Of a stretch of DNA of 64,000 bases, positions 44,509-53,582 are shown in pieces; the stretch's first letter is position 1; each line of letters begins with the position of its first letter. Both the position numbers and the translations under genes were made by a program. The stretch is from Hyphomicrobiales bacterium. Lineage in GTDB: Bacteria > Pseudomonadota > Alphaproteobacteria > Rhizobiales > Rhizobiaceae. Where the stretch lies: NCBI GenBank assembly GCA_900465665.1, contig UBJO01000048.1:31910-95909 (forward strand), in the 5' to 3' direction. The notes under the pieces were generated by a model that worked only from the letters and a program-made list of their open reading frames with translations, did no database searches and had not been told where the DNA came from.

Positions 44509-45154
44509 TTTCGTATTCAGGGCATAGAATGTCTGAGACCCATGCTCTGATTGCATCCGTGTAACTCCTTAGACCTTGTATCACAGATTCAAGCGGGGGT
44601 GCGTTTTGGCTTGAGCACGAAAAGCACATCGCAATGGATTTGTCGATCTTAGGCTCCTGGCAGACCTTTTGGCGCAGGTCTGCCAGTCCCACCAATGACA
44701 AGATTGTGTAAATCACCTGCTCTAGGCATGCGATCGAACGTGGAGGCAATGCGAGGTTAAGCTCTCCGATGGCGCGGAGCGCTCGTTTATCCCCCGTGAT
44801 CATGAGGCTGGCGCCGCGATGATGCAGTATCGCGAGGAGTTGGCTCTCGCCGCTGTCAAGATCCAGAGACCGCTCGATTGCCATCTCTTCGAGTTTGGCA
44901 GCAAAATCGATTTCTTGGGGCGTTGGTTCAATTTCCAAGATTCGAGGGTTCAGTTTCTCCCATTCCTGCTTTAGCGAATCCGGGTGATTGACGTCCTTCG
45001 CACGCTGGATCCGCCGGGACACAGCGAACTTCGAAACCCGTAACATGGACGCATTGGTCCGCAGCGCATCGAGAATGTCTATCAGCGCTTGAGCTGATCT
45101 GTACGCGCAGGTTTTCACAGCGATGTCGTTATCGACCAGCACAGAGTCAGTCAT
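44492..45154 (-). CDS. PIN-like nuclease protein
   Basis: 220 residues from ATG 45154, overlapping the stop of the peptidase gene (ATGACTGA). SVLVDNDIAVKTCAY (Asp), DSGESQLLAILHHR (Glu) and LMITGDKRALRAIG (Asp) are arranged as the acidic residues of a PIN domain. The protein is longer than VapC toxins; the extra C-terminal part includes CFSCSSQNAPP. Together with the ImmA/IrrE-type gene it resembles a toxin-like module with regulatory protease. RNA cleavage is only inferred. Confidence 0.75.
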   Translation of the reverse strand: MTDSVLVDNDIAVKTCAYRSAQALIDILDALRTNASMLRVSKFAVSRRIQRAKDVNHPDSLKQEWEKLNPRILEIEPTPQEIDFAAKLEEMAIERSLDLDSGESQLLAILHHRGASLMITGDKRALRAIGELNLALPPRSIACLEQVIYTILSLVGLADLRQKVCQEPKIDKSIAMCFSCSSQNAPPLESVIQGLRSYTDAIRAWVSDILCPEYEITVAL

Positions 45155-46139
45155 TGGTACCGAACATCACTTTCTGAAGGAATTCGGCTGACTCTTCGGT
45201 TAGCACGTCAAAATTCAACTGGTTTCGAGCTATCATGTTGACTTCTTGCCAGACCGGCTTGCTGGTTGAGTAGATGTATCGAAGCGACGCCATCGACACC
45301 GGCCACTGATCAGTGCGGTGTGCAAGGCAAAGAGCAAGGCTTCCCGGCTCTATGCGATGGCGCTGACCTTCTTCGAGAGCGGCATTGGCAAGCGATCTCG
45401 CGGTGAAGCTCGGCGTACTTGTTGTGATTTGTGGATCCGGCGTACCGGTGAGAAGCGTTATCGCGTATTCGTCAGCTTCGGCTTCTTGAGGATCGAGTGT
45501 TTTTTTATCTTCGCCTTCGTCCATATCAACAAGTGCCATTGAGCCTGTTAGGTGACCCAACATCACATGACCTATCTCGTGAGCCAGGGTGAAAGCTACG
45601 GGAGCGGGATAGTTCGAATCCCGGCCCAATAGGATCGCGTATCGTCCCTTGTCTTCCACCACCATCGCATGCATCGATTTCTGTTCAAGCGGAAAGACGC
45701 GAAGGTGGATAATTGGGATGCCCATCGCCCAGCCGAAAGTAATCAACGAGCGCAGATCGACATAATCTGAGCTTTTGAGCACCGCATTTCGGAGCATAAG
45801 GGGATCTATGTTGAGCGGCGGTCCGCCTTGATTGGCCTGGAGCAGAAGCCTGCCTACGGTTACTCCGAACGATGACAAAGCATCCTGTCGAACCTGATCC
45901 TTTGTGGCCAAATGTTTAAAGCGAGCTCTATCTTTCCAAACGAACTCGACACGTTCCCCCAATAGCGGGCGAGGGCTTAGCCCAAGTTTGCGAGCAAGAG
46001 TAAACCGCAACTCAGTCCGCCCAGACGGACTGCCATCCAGGTCATCTGACCACCACGACGGCCATGCTGCATCAATGGCGCTGTCACTAATGCCAGCACC
46101 TCGAAGTTCCTGTCGAAGTCGTTTCGCCTCAGAGGTCAT
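45147..46139 (-). CDS. ImmA/IrrE-family metallopeptidase
   Basis: 330 residues from ATG 46139; the frame extends to 46277, but that part overlaps the upstream gene. The zinc site is AFTLAHEIGHVMLGHL (H-E-x2-H), with a downstream Glu-rich segment (EAEADEYAITLLTG) as third ligand. The N-terminal HTH-like part is weak. Such peptidases cleave repressors to switch on stress or mobile-element genes. It lies between a WGxG-family gene (28 bases) and the overlapping PIN-like gene, so it is probably part of that system. Confidence 0.87.
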   Translation of the reverse strand: MTSEAKRLRQELRGAGISDSAIDAAWPSWWSDDLDGSPSGRTELRFTLARKLGLSPRPLLGERVEFVWKDRARFKHLATKDQVRQDALSSFGVTVGRLLLQANQGGPPLNIDPLMLRNAVLKSSDYVDLRSLITFGWAMGIPIIHLRVFPLEQKSMHAMVVEDKGRYAILLGRDSNYPAPVAFTLAHEIGHVMLGHLTGSMALVDMDEGEDKKTLDPQEAEADEYAITLLTGTPDPQITTSTPSFTARSLANAALEEGQRHRIEPGSLALCLAHRTDQWPVSMASLRYIYSTSKPVWQEVNMIARNQLNFDVLTEESAEFLQKVMFGTND

Positions 46140-46167
46140 TTCCGCATTCCGCCCAATAAGCGAACTC

Positions 46168-46881
46168 CTAGAACAGGCCGAGTTGTCGGCCTGTGTCCGA
46201 AACGCGCACCGTTTTCTGTCGAATATCGGAGACGTAGTCGACCCAGTCCGATACTGAGAGTGAACCTGATCGAGCATAAAGCCTTAGTTGGCTTTCGGAA
46301 AGCTGAACCGGATCTGTCAAACGAACCCAATATGCGTCGGCAAGAGAAGCCTCCATGTTCGCTTCGTATTCGGCAACTGCGTTATCATCTATTGACGGTG
46401 TTAGAAGTGCCGTGACCTGTGAAGCGCCAACGGCGCCACCGTTAACACCTGCGTTTCGATAGCTACGATGATTGAAGGGCTTACCACTCACCACAGCCAG
46501 CGGTTCTTGGGACTGACATATAAGGGCGAAGTGTTTGGACTTACGCACTCCGGTGCTGCTATCGCCGCGGCTGGTAACCAGAATGGAAGGGGGGAGAGGC
46601 CGTTCGTTGCCGTTTTGGTCAACATACCGACGCCAAGCCACGACACTCGCCGGTGCAATGTCATGCGCCTTCGGCTTCCCTTTCATTATGGAGAAGACCA
46701 TAGGAACAGCCACTTCCATACGAGCCAGCGGTGCTATCAGAGTAGAGGGAGCGTTGCCGACTCCCCAGAAAAAGACGCCTCCGTTGGAAAGGCGCTCGTT
46801 CTCCTTGCGGGCAATGATGTGTTCGAGCGGCTGACCTGCTTCACTCTGCATACGTGACCAACAGACAAATTTTCCAATCAT
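46168..46881 (-). CDS. WGxG-family protein, first gene of the minus-strand operon
   Basis: 237 residues from ATG 46881, chosen because GGAG precedes it; ATG 46893 is also in frame. LEHIIARKENERLSNGGVFF, WGVGNAPSTLIAPLARMEVA and SKHFALICQSQEPLAV recur in the same order as in the 43915 product. ASQVTALLTPSID follows. I do not recognise a named family. With the ImmA/IrrE and PIN-like genes it forms an operon converging with the kinase-BpsA-WGxG operon. Confidence 0.75.
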   Translation of the reverse strand: MIGKFVCWSRMQSEAGQPLEHIIARKENERLSNGGVFFWGVGNAPSTLIAPLARMEVAVPMVFSIMKGKPKAHDIAPASVVAWRRYVDQNGNERPLPPSILVTSRGDSSTGVRKSKHFALICQSQEPLAVVSGKPFNHRSYRNAGVNGGAVGASQVTALLTPSIDDNAVAEYEANMEASLADAYWVRLTDPVQLSESQLRLYARSGSLSVSDWVDYVSDIRQKTVRVSDTGRQLGLF

Positions 46882-46893
46882 TGGTCGCTCCAT

Positions 46894-47134
46894 GGCAAAT
46901 GGGGAGGTGGAGATTCTAGAGTTTGCGCTATGTTATCTCACCTGTCGAACTTGCACGGGCCTGATCCCAACTCAACCACCCTTTGAACGCAACCAAGACG
47001 CAGGCGTGGAAAACCATACAAACCTGTGGACGAGCAAGAGAGTGACTCGACAACTGAATTATAGAACAAACAGAGAACGTGAGCAATAGTTCTGTCTCGC
47101 TATGGCGACAGGGCAGGGGACATGCCCCTCAAAC
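46894..47134. other. Spacer, no supported gene
   Basis: A 65-codon plus frame starting at 46892 has no domain and an unlikely composition. No RNA gene was recognised. Confidence 0.35.
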
Positions 47135-47404
47135 TCAGGGGCCTGCGGCTGCTGCGGTTAATTCTTCGGTACGAAGCGCGGCATAGATACCACGAAGTAT
47201 TCGCTTGGCATCGATCGCATTGAGATCGGCTCCAACCCTGAAATCAATGGCTTTCTCGACACGGGTTTCAAGCGCGGGATCGTTCTCGAAATCAATCATT
47301 CGGTTGAGGTGAATGCTTTGGAGTTCTTCCACCTCAATGCAGAAATCAATTGCCGGATCAGGGTGGTGGCCAAAGCGGCCGAGCCGTTCCTCTGAAGTTT
47401 CCAT
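47135..47404 (-). CDS. Small hypothetical protein, 89 aa
   Basis: Starts ATG 47404 (METSEERLGRFGHHPDPAID). It is an acidic, mostly helical protein (VEELQSIHLNRMIDFENDP, LNAIDAKRILRGIYAAL). I do not recognise the family. It may belong to phage or plasmid accessory genes. No operon partner is evident. Confidence 0.6.
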   Translation of the reverse strand: METSEERLGRFGHHPDPAIDFCIEVEELQSIHLNRMIDFENDPALETRVEKAIDFRVGADLNAIDAKRILRGIYAALRTEELTAAAAGP

Positions 47405-47801
47405 TTTCTTTACCGATGGGGACGCAGTGGATTAAGGGTTGCCGAGAAAGCTGTCGGCGTCAACACGACTATCCTCAATCGTGAACATTTTATTTTGCTA
47501 ATTACGGTGCCGGTGCCAAATTCGGTTTCGGCTTCGGTGCCCGGCGGTCTCCTATCTTCGTCCCGGCCGCCGTTTATAGCGTCGCCGTTAGGACTGCGTC
47601 CTGACGTCGTCACCACGTTCAGATCCGCAACCGCTATACGCCGTGCGCCTCGTGCACATCGACGAAGCGGATTATCCCGCACCGCGATCGAGCAGAAGGT
47701 TGACTGGCGCCTACGCACTCCAGAGGGGTTAGGGGAACTTATGCTGAGAGCGAAGCAGGATTACCGTCATGCTTCAGTGCCGGTACGCGGCCTCCGGGCC
47801 T
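47405..47801. other. Spacer with no supported gene
   Basis: Open frames of ~100 codons on both strands have poor, Arg/Pro-rich composition. I see no RNA or element end. Confidence 0.4.
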
Positions 47802-48587
47802 CTAAACGAGCGCTTCCTCAGATGGTGTTAGTTCACTTTGCAAACTTGCCTGCCACTGCCGGAAGTATGCGCGTGATGCCGCTGCAAATGGCGCTTGCCA
47901 ATGCAAATACACACTGACAACCAAACGAATGCGTCTTCGAAGTTCCACTTCGGCGGCTGCTCGTCGTTGCATGTCAGGTTCTCGGTGTGCAGTCAGCCAG
48001 TCCTTTCCGATCATATCTAAGACCAGTCTCAGTTGAATTATCTGTCTGTCTCTTGAACGCCGAAGCCCACCCCGATTGAGTCCATAAACATCGATGGACT
48101 TCCGGCCCTTCGGATCCTCGTTTCCATAGTCGTCGATTAACGGTGCAACGATAGATTCGTCTTTTCCTCCTAGCCCTTTGCGCAAGAAAAATTGCAGGTG
48201 GTTCGCGGGCTCCTCCGCCGATGGGTCGAGCAAAAGGGGCACCTCCGCCGCCACGTCGGCTTCGACAGATGCATGGACCGATCCTGCCGCCAGGGGGAAT
48301 TGGTTCTGTTTGCCGTACTTGTACGCTCCTACTCCAGTGTCGTGCCACCTCTCTCGATTGCAATCGATGCAGGACGGTAGAAGATTTTCCCAAGTCGAAG
48401 CTCTCCACCAATATCCCGGAAAGAGTATCGCGCCGGACGCCGTCACGGTTTCGCCCTTTGGTCGGAAGTGCTCGATTTCCATCGGGCTATTGTCCTCATA
48501 AACACATTCGCAATACGCACATTTTGGCCCGAACAGACGAGCCAGAGAGGTCCGGACGGTGTCGTGCTTGTATGCTTTAAACCGCAT
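47802..48587 (-). CDS. PtuB-like HNH endonuclease
   Basis: About 261 residues from ATG 48587. The frame is open upstream to 48833, and the family-like stretch IYYGAVPAPTKS just before suggests the true start may be a little earlier, with a rare start codon. The HNH motif is CAYCECVYEDNSPMEIEHFR, then NLLPSCIDCNRERW. This CAYCE-IEHFRPK pattern is typical of PtuB of the Septu system and of retron HNH partners. Its own catalytic His is present. It lies directly after the ATPase gene in the same direction. Confidence 0.82.
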   Translation of the reverse strand: MRFKAYKHDTVRTSLARLFGPKCAYCECVYEDNSPMEIEHFRPKGETVTASGAILFPGYWWRASTWENLLPSCIDCNRERWHDTGVGAYKYGKQNQFPLAAGSVHASVEADVAAEVPLLLDPSAEEPANHLQFFLRKGLGGKDESIVAPLIDDYGNEDPKGRKSIDVYGLNRGGLRRSRDRQIIQLRLVLDMIGKDWLTAHREPDMQRRAAAEVELRRRIRLVVSVYLHWQAPFAAASRAYFRQWQASLQSELTPSEEALV

Positions 48588-48702
48588 TGATTTGGTTGGG
48601 GCGGGGACAGCTCCGTAGTAGATGGTCGCCCGTGATCGTTCCCTGGTGGCCGCGACACTGGATGAGCTGAGGCCGGATGGACAGCTTGAGAGCAAACGAC
48701 TT

Positions 48703-50820
48703 CTAAAGATCATCGCCCAGCTCCGACATTGCATCTTCGAACTCGGCAAGGAGGCCGTCCACAACAGGCTTTGTCCAGGCATCGCCCTTTGCATCCCTCT
48801 CCGTCTTTTGCAGAAACGCTTCGATGACCGCAACGAGCAACCGCTCGCGGCGGCTAATGCCTATAGGCGAGGGCCTGCCAAGCCGGCTCTCCAAGCTTTC
48901 CAACATGAGAAGATCTTGCGCGTCGAGGCTTCCTTTGCTGAGCAGCCGGTAATATTCGTCAAGCTGCGCAGCTCGCTCGGGATCATCGGTTGATTTCATG
49001 CCAAACAATTCTGAGGTCAGCATTTGATCTATAGTAAGTCCAGAGAGCGGAACATCGTCGACAGTCCTGACGTCACTACCGCTTCCGGACTTGTCCAAGA
49101 TCCTGATCTCGTCACTATTCATACCGCGAAGAGTAAGTGGGTCATGGGTCGTCAGGAGAAACTGCGATCTGGGAAAAGTTGTTCGCAGGGCCTCGACAAC
49201 TTTCAAACGCCAAGCTGGGTGTAGATGTGCGTCGATCTCGTCAATCAGAATGAACGCTTGCCCTGATGTCGCGCCCTGCCAGACAACATGGATGACATCG
49301 AGGATATCGGAAGCGAGGGTCAGAATACTTTTGTAACCCGAGCTCAGATCGCGGAGAGGTTGCTCCCGCCCATTGTCAGTCACTGTCAACTGGTGCTGAG
49401 GGCTGATACCGACTTTTGCCTGCCTAGAGAGTAGTTCATTGAGGCTTCGAATGATGTCCCCAGCCTGATCGCTGTCGGGGTCAAGCTGGCGAAGATAGGT
49501 CTGGAGACCCGCGCTGCCGCTGACTAGGGCTCGTTCGTCAAGAAGGGTATGAACCCTATACTGGTAACCTTTCTTGGGGTCTCCAACTGGCCCTCGGGCA
49601 GGAAGGCGGTGCGCTCCGTAACCGAGCACCATCACCTCTACCTGCTTCGTGCCAGAGAACACCCACTCACCGGATCCGAAGCTGACGAAATTACGTCGAT
49701 CGGTGTCGAAGAATTCTACTTCTACGAAGCCACTCTTTGCGCCGTCGCGAAGACACCAATCCGGATCAAATCCGGCCAGGATGGCGTCGTCGGGACCCAA
49801 GCAACCTAAGGCAGCAGCTTGGAGAATGGAACTTTTGCCCGACGCGTTCTCTCCTAGTACCGCAATCGAGCCAATCTGTTGCTGTCCCTCCGGAAACTCT
49901 AGCGCAAGGGAATCAATTCCCCGGAAATTCTCGATATTGATGCGCCGGATATAATGACGCTTTTCGTAAGCGAGGTCAGGTGATCTGTCTGCGGGACGCT
50001 TAAACAGCAGTCGCGCAAGGCTTTTTCGCTTTGACGTCAAGGATTTCAAGATCGCTTGCCGCACCTCGGGTGTGTCTCGCGATGATCGATCAAGCCCAAG
50101 CACCTTCACCCGTGAAGCAGGCAGTGCAGCGAAAAGCCAGATAAGCAACGCGCCTCGATGCCGCGCGGTCGGGTTGTCAAACCATCTGGCATCGAAATCG
50201 CTGATCCCGCCGACCAGGGTCCATAGGTCAGCGGAAAACGATTGAAATTCTTCATATCGCCTCTTGATCAGGTCGGGACGGTTCAGCTGGAGGATATTGA
50301 TCGTCGCTTCACCGCGCTGTGTGACTCCCTCCAGATAACCATCTGGGGAGAAGCTAAAATGCTCTGGGGGGAAATCCCAACAAGGATCTAGCAAAAGGTA
50401 GTCCTCGTTTGCACGAAGATCTGCTATCGAAGCGCCGACCTTGCCGCGCCTTTCTACGGGAAATGAATTGGCCTTCGACCTGCTGCAGGAGGAACAGACC
50501 GGGTAGGTGTTTTGCCACTCGGTATCTAGCCAACAGTAGTATTGGAAGTCGATTTTACCTTGACTGTTTTCGGCTGCGGCTCTCGGACGAAAAAGATCGA
50601 CTTCGATGGAATAAGCGGTTTCACAGTATGCGCACTTGTCACCGAAGAGTTCCAGCAGCGCAGCAGTGACCGACCTGTCCCAACGTGTCGTGAGTCGCGG
50701 AGGGCGCTCGTCTTTTACACTGGAAGCCAGGTAGTCGGCGATTTCCGCTCTGTGATCCGCAACAGCTTGAGAGTGAAAGTACGAGGGTTCAGAATTTGGG
50801 GGGCGTTGTACGTATCGCAT
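48703..50820 (-). CDS. PtuA-like ATPase with N-terminal degenerate HNH domain
   Basis: 705 residues from ATG 50820. The N-terminal ~150 residues form an HNH-like zinc module (CAYCETAYSIEVDLFRP, WQNTYPVCSSCSRSKA), but the usual His of the motif is Leu. Then an AAA/ABC-type ATPase follows: Walker A VLGENASGKSSIL, signature LSSGYKSILTLASD, Walker B AFILIDEIDAHLHPAW, and H-loop LLTTHDPLTL. With the PtuB-like gene downstream, this resembles the Septu anti-phage system. The domain fusion is unusual. Confidence 0.82.
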   Translation of the reverse strand: MRYVQRPPNSEPSYFHSQAVADHRAEIADYLASSVKDERPPRLTTRWDRSVTAALLELFGDKCAYCETAYSIEVDLFRPRAAAENSQGKIDFQYYCWLDTEWQNTYPVCSSCSRSKANSFPVERRGKVGASIADLRANEDYLLLDPCWDFPPEHFSFSPDGYLEGVTQRGEATINILQLNRPDLIKRRYEEFQSFSADLWTLVGGISDFDARWFDNPTARHRGALLIWLFAALPASRVKVLGLDRSSRDTPEVRQAILKSLTSKRKSLARLLFKRPADRSPDLAYEKRHYIRRINIENFRGIDSLALEFPEGQQQIGSIAVLGENASGKSSILQAAALGCLGPDDAILAGFDPDWCLRDGAKSGFVEVEFFDTDRRNFVSFGSGEWVFSGTKQVEVMVLGYGAHRLPARGPVGDPKKGYQYRVHTLLDERALVSGSAGLQTYLRQLDPDSDQAGDIIRSLNELLSRQAKVGISPQHQLTVTDNGREQPLRDLSSGYKSILTLASDILDVIHVVWQGATSGQAFILIDEIDAHLHPAWRLKVVEALRTTFPRSQFLLTTHDPLTLRGMNSDEIRILDKSGSGSDVRTVDDVPLSGLTIDQMLTSELFGMKSTDDPERAAQLDEYYRLLSKGSLDAQDLLMLESLESRLGRPSPIGISRRERLLVAVIEAFLQKTERDAKGDAWTKPVVDGLLAEFEDAMSELGDDL

Positions 50821-51920
50821 GCTCGAACCTATTCAGATCTTCTTTTGCCATATCTCGTCGATTGCAACTTACTCGTCAATGGCGAGTGAGAACCGCAACC
50901 CGCATTAACGCGTTCGGTCCACCACGGCTCGCAGCCAACCATTAGGACGCCGTAACAGAGTTTGCATTTTCCGTTACTTCTCTACTCCGCTGGAGCTCAA
51001 AGCCAGCCTTCATCCAGGCCCATTCATTTCCCCAAGGCGCAGTCCAAGTTATACACGGTTGCGTCAGAAAACATCGACACTTGCGATATGCACTGGTTCT
51101 GATTCAGGATATCTGCCGAACTGAGTTTCGGCACGGAGTGGGAGGTGCGCCTTTTACAGCCCGTTGAAAACTTAAAGGAGGTCGATGGCTACGAGGTCTG
51201 GCATCTTGTTCGGTCTCGCGACGAGAATGCGAAGCACCGCGTCCTCTCGACGTCGCGAGATTGATTCGGTGACGGCAAGCTGCCGATCTACGCGGCATTC
51301 GTATTATACAGGCAACCTGCTACATGAAGGCAACTTCGGTTGAGGCGGCGCAGGTATTTGTTACGCATCTGAAGGGTAAGCGATTGAACCGCTACGAGGA
51401 TGAGCGGATTTTCTCGGATGGTGCTTTTCTGGGGCTGTCCCAGATCGTGTTTCACCAGATATGCTGTTTGCCGATGTATGTGAGCAACAGCCGCTGAAGC
51501 TAATCTACAAGGGCGACCCTCGCGCTGCATCCTCGAACTGGCCCGACGATTCGGAGGCCAAAAACCTAGAAAACATGCAGTGGCCGCGGATGTGCGCAGA
51601 TCTCTACGGCGCACGGAAAATGGCTTCAAGCATATGGCCGACGATGATGCTTACGAGATCGCTGCGTGTTTGATCGACTACAGGAGCAAGGCCGTGGGGG
51701 AATTCTCACACAGATGGGATTGTTGAACGATTGTAGCTTCATTTCATATTTCAGGTTCAGTGCACACACTGTTGGAGCAGTTAGGGCGGCGAAGCATGGC
51801 CGCCGCCGCCCGCATGCTGGGACAGTCGGTTTATTGACCTGTTATCAGTATCCAGCGACTGCAGTGCGTAGACGTCCTTGTGAGTTCCAAAGGGAAATGT
51901 GCGAACTTCTCAAGTGACCA
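50821..51920. other. About 1.1 kb without a supported gene
   Basis: Several frames of 60-110 codons exist, but none has a ribosome site plus protein-like composition. It is probably decayed mobile-element sequence beside the defence island. No RNA gene was recognised. Confidence 0.4.
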
Positions 51921-52241
51921 TTACACACCGTGATCCAAGTGATAAAGGACCGTTACGAAACCATACCCTTCGATCCTCATTGGGCGCGGCGGTCGCACAA
52001 GCTTTCGCAGGACCCTGCCCACGTCGCCACCTGCCGCAGACCTCAATGATGATCCCGTCGCGTTCGAGGCCATCGCGACCATACCAGAGAATGCGACTGT
52101 GGACCCAACAGAGAGATCGAAATCGCTTGAAGCAAGGCAGAACATCATCGCGCAGGCTACAATGCCTATGGAGACAACTGATTGCAGGTATATCTTATGC
52201 TGACGCTTGCGTGGTTTAGCGACCGCGCCGATGTGCGCCAC
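51921..52241 (-). pseudogene. Sugar ABC transporter permease remnant (AraH/XylH-like)
   Basis: The minus frame contains VSIGIVACAMMFCLASSDFD then LSVGSTVAFSGMVAMASNA (52060-52215), matching the first membrane segments and DLSVGS motif of AraH/RbsC-type permeases. The rest diverges and loses similarity, and no transporter partner genes are present. It is a ~50-residue relic of a ~330-residue gene. Confidence 0.5.
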
Positions 52242-52321
52242 TTGCGAAAGCGTGTACTGCTGAGCGGCGATCGCGAATTCAAATCAGATCTCATAAAAAA
52301 AGATCAAACACGGATTATGTG

Positions 52322-52810
52322 CTACCACGGTATTTCATCACTTGGCGACGCTGCGATGGCTGAGGGGACAAACGACGGGTTTTCAAGTGTGTCAATGAAC
52401 GCATTTCGTGAGGGGTGGGCGGAATGATATCCGACGTCTCGAACAACATATTCGACGAGGGCTCGTTTGAGCTCATCCCGATACTGGCTCGCGATGGAGA
52501 GCAGCCAGTCTAGAGTTGCTCCGTCCCCGAAGTCGTGAATGTAACATGAGCTCGTGAGTTCGCGCTCGCTGACCCAATCTTCGATAGGGGCCGTCACTAT
52601 TTCCAAGCCCCAGTTGGATATACGAAGCGACCAAGAACTGATTGAAAGGCTGCGATCATTACCGGCTAGGCTGATTGTTTGTTTCAGCACATCCTCGATT
52701 TCCTCGTCCGCGGCGTCGTAAACTCTATCGAGTGCACGATGTAAGATGTCACCGGTTTTCCAGAAGGCGGGGGGATTGATCGAAGATTTCTGAGGTTTTA
52801 TCTCGGACAT
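52322..52810 (-). CDS. Hypothetical protein, 162 aa
   Basis: Starts ATG 52810 (MSEIKPQKSSINPPAFWK). A soluble protein with a helical first half (LDRVYDAADEEIEDVLKQTI) and a second half (SRELTSSCYIHDFGDGATLD-like, then WLLSIASQYRDELKRAL). No family recognised. It looks intact. A poorly supported 70-aa frame (52798-53013) just upstream may be a partner. Confidence 0.65.
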   Translation of the reverse strand: MSEIKPQKSSINPPAFWKTGDILHRALDRVYDAADEEIEDVLKQTISLAGNDRSLSISSWSLRISNWGLEIVTAPIEDWVSERELTSSCYIHDFGDGATLDWLLSIASQYRDELKRALVEYVVRDVGYHSAHPSRNAFIDTLENPSFVPSAIAASPSDEIPW

Positions 52811-53013
52811 GGTTGGAGATCAGATTGCGCTAGCGATATGGAAGCTCCGTCTTGGTTCGTTGTAAAGCTAAAATTTGTACGATGCCGTTTGCACGCTTCC
52901 GCTATCGATCTTATCGTCGGCTTTGCCGCTTGCGCTAATATCAGTGGGTCTCCCGCAGACGGCCACGCATCAGCTTGCGTCGAGGACGACAGATGGAAAA
53001 GATACTGCATCAT
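52798..53013 (-). CDS. Possible small protein, 71 aa
   Basis: Starts ATG 53013 (MMQYLFHLSSSTQADAWPS) and overlaps the start of the following gene by 13 bases. The middle (ILAQAAKPTIRSIAEACKR) is protein-like, but there is no clear ribosome site and the opposite strand is also open. Confidence 0.3.
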   Translation of the reverse strand: MMQYLFHLSSSTQADAWPSAGDPLILAQAAKPTIRSIAEACKRHRTNFSFTTNQDGASISLAQSDLQPCPR

Positions 53014-53201
53014 AGCGAGTTAATCGGCGTTCTGAATGATCCCAAGCCGGGTGACCTGACCTGCAACGATTAATCGAAATTCGATGTGCCACTTTAACGC
53101 TTCTGTCATCCGTCCACCTCTAACAGAAGAAACTCAACGAACGAGGTAACTACGTCGACCACCGATAACCGAGGAAATTCCGAACGAGGACGACGAAGGA
53201 G

Positions 53202-53582
53202 ATGAAGACGGCGCCGTTGGCGGACCCAGCGTTCGGGTATGCGCCGACTGTCGCTCATGGTTCCGCAACGTCAGATGAGACGGACGAAACGAACCAGCAC
53301 CTAAATAACGACGACACAGCACAAGTTTCGATTTTCTCGAACCTTCAATTAGTTGACGCTGAAACTGGACCGCCTGCTAGATTGTCGCCTGACGAAGTCC
53401 GTTTCCTTGAGAACGGTTACCGAATATTGCAATGGGATGACGAATACTTCTATATCTATGATGAAGGCGGCAATCTCATTCCCGGAGAAGCCTTTCCTGA
53501 CGAAGATTTGGCTGAACAACGTGCTTTGAGATTAAGCCACCGGATTCTGGGTTTCAGTTTTAGTTTCGCCGAAGCCATTTAG
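53202..53582 (+). CDS. Hypothetical protein, 126 aa
   Basis: ATG 53202 is preceded by AAGGAG. The first ~40 residues are polar and flexible; the second part (VRFLENGYRILQWDDEYFYI, DEGGNLIPGEAFPDED) is acidic. I do not recognise it. It converges with and overlaps by 51 bases the gene at 53532. Confidence 0.65.
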   Translation: MKTAPLADPAFGYAPTVAHGSATSDETDETNQHLNNDDTAQVSIFSNLQLVDAETGPPARLSPDEVRFLENGYRILQWDDEYFYIYDEGGNLIPGEAFPDEDLAEQRALRLSHRILGFSFSFAEAI

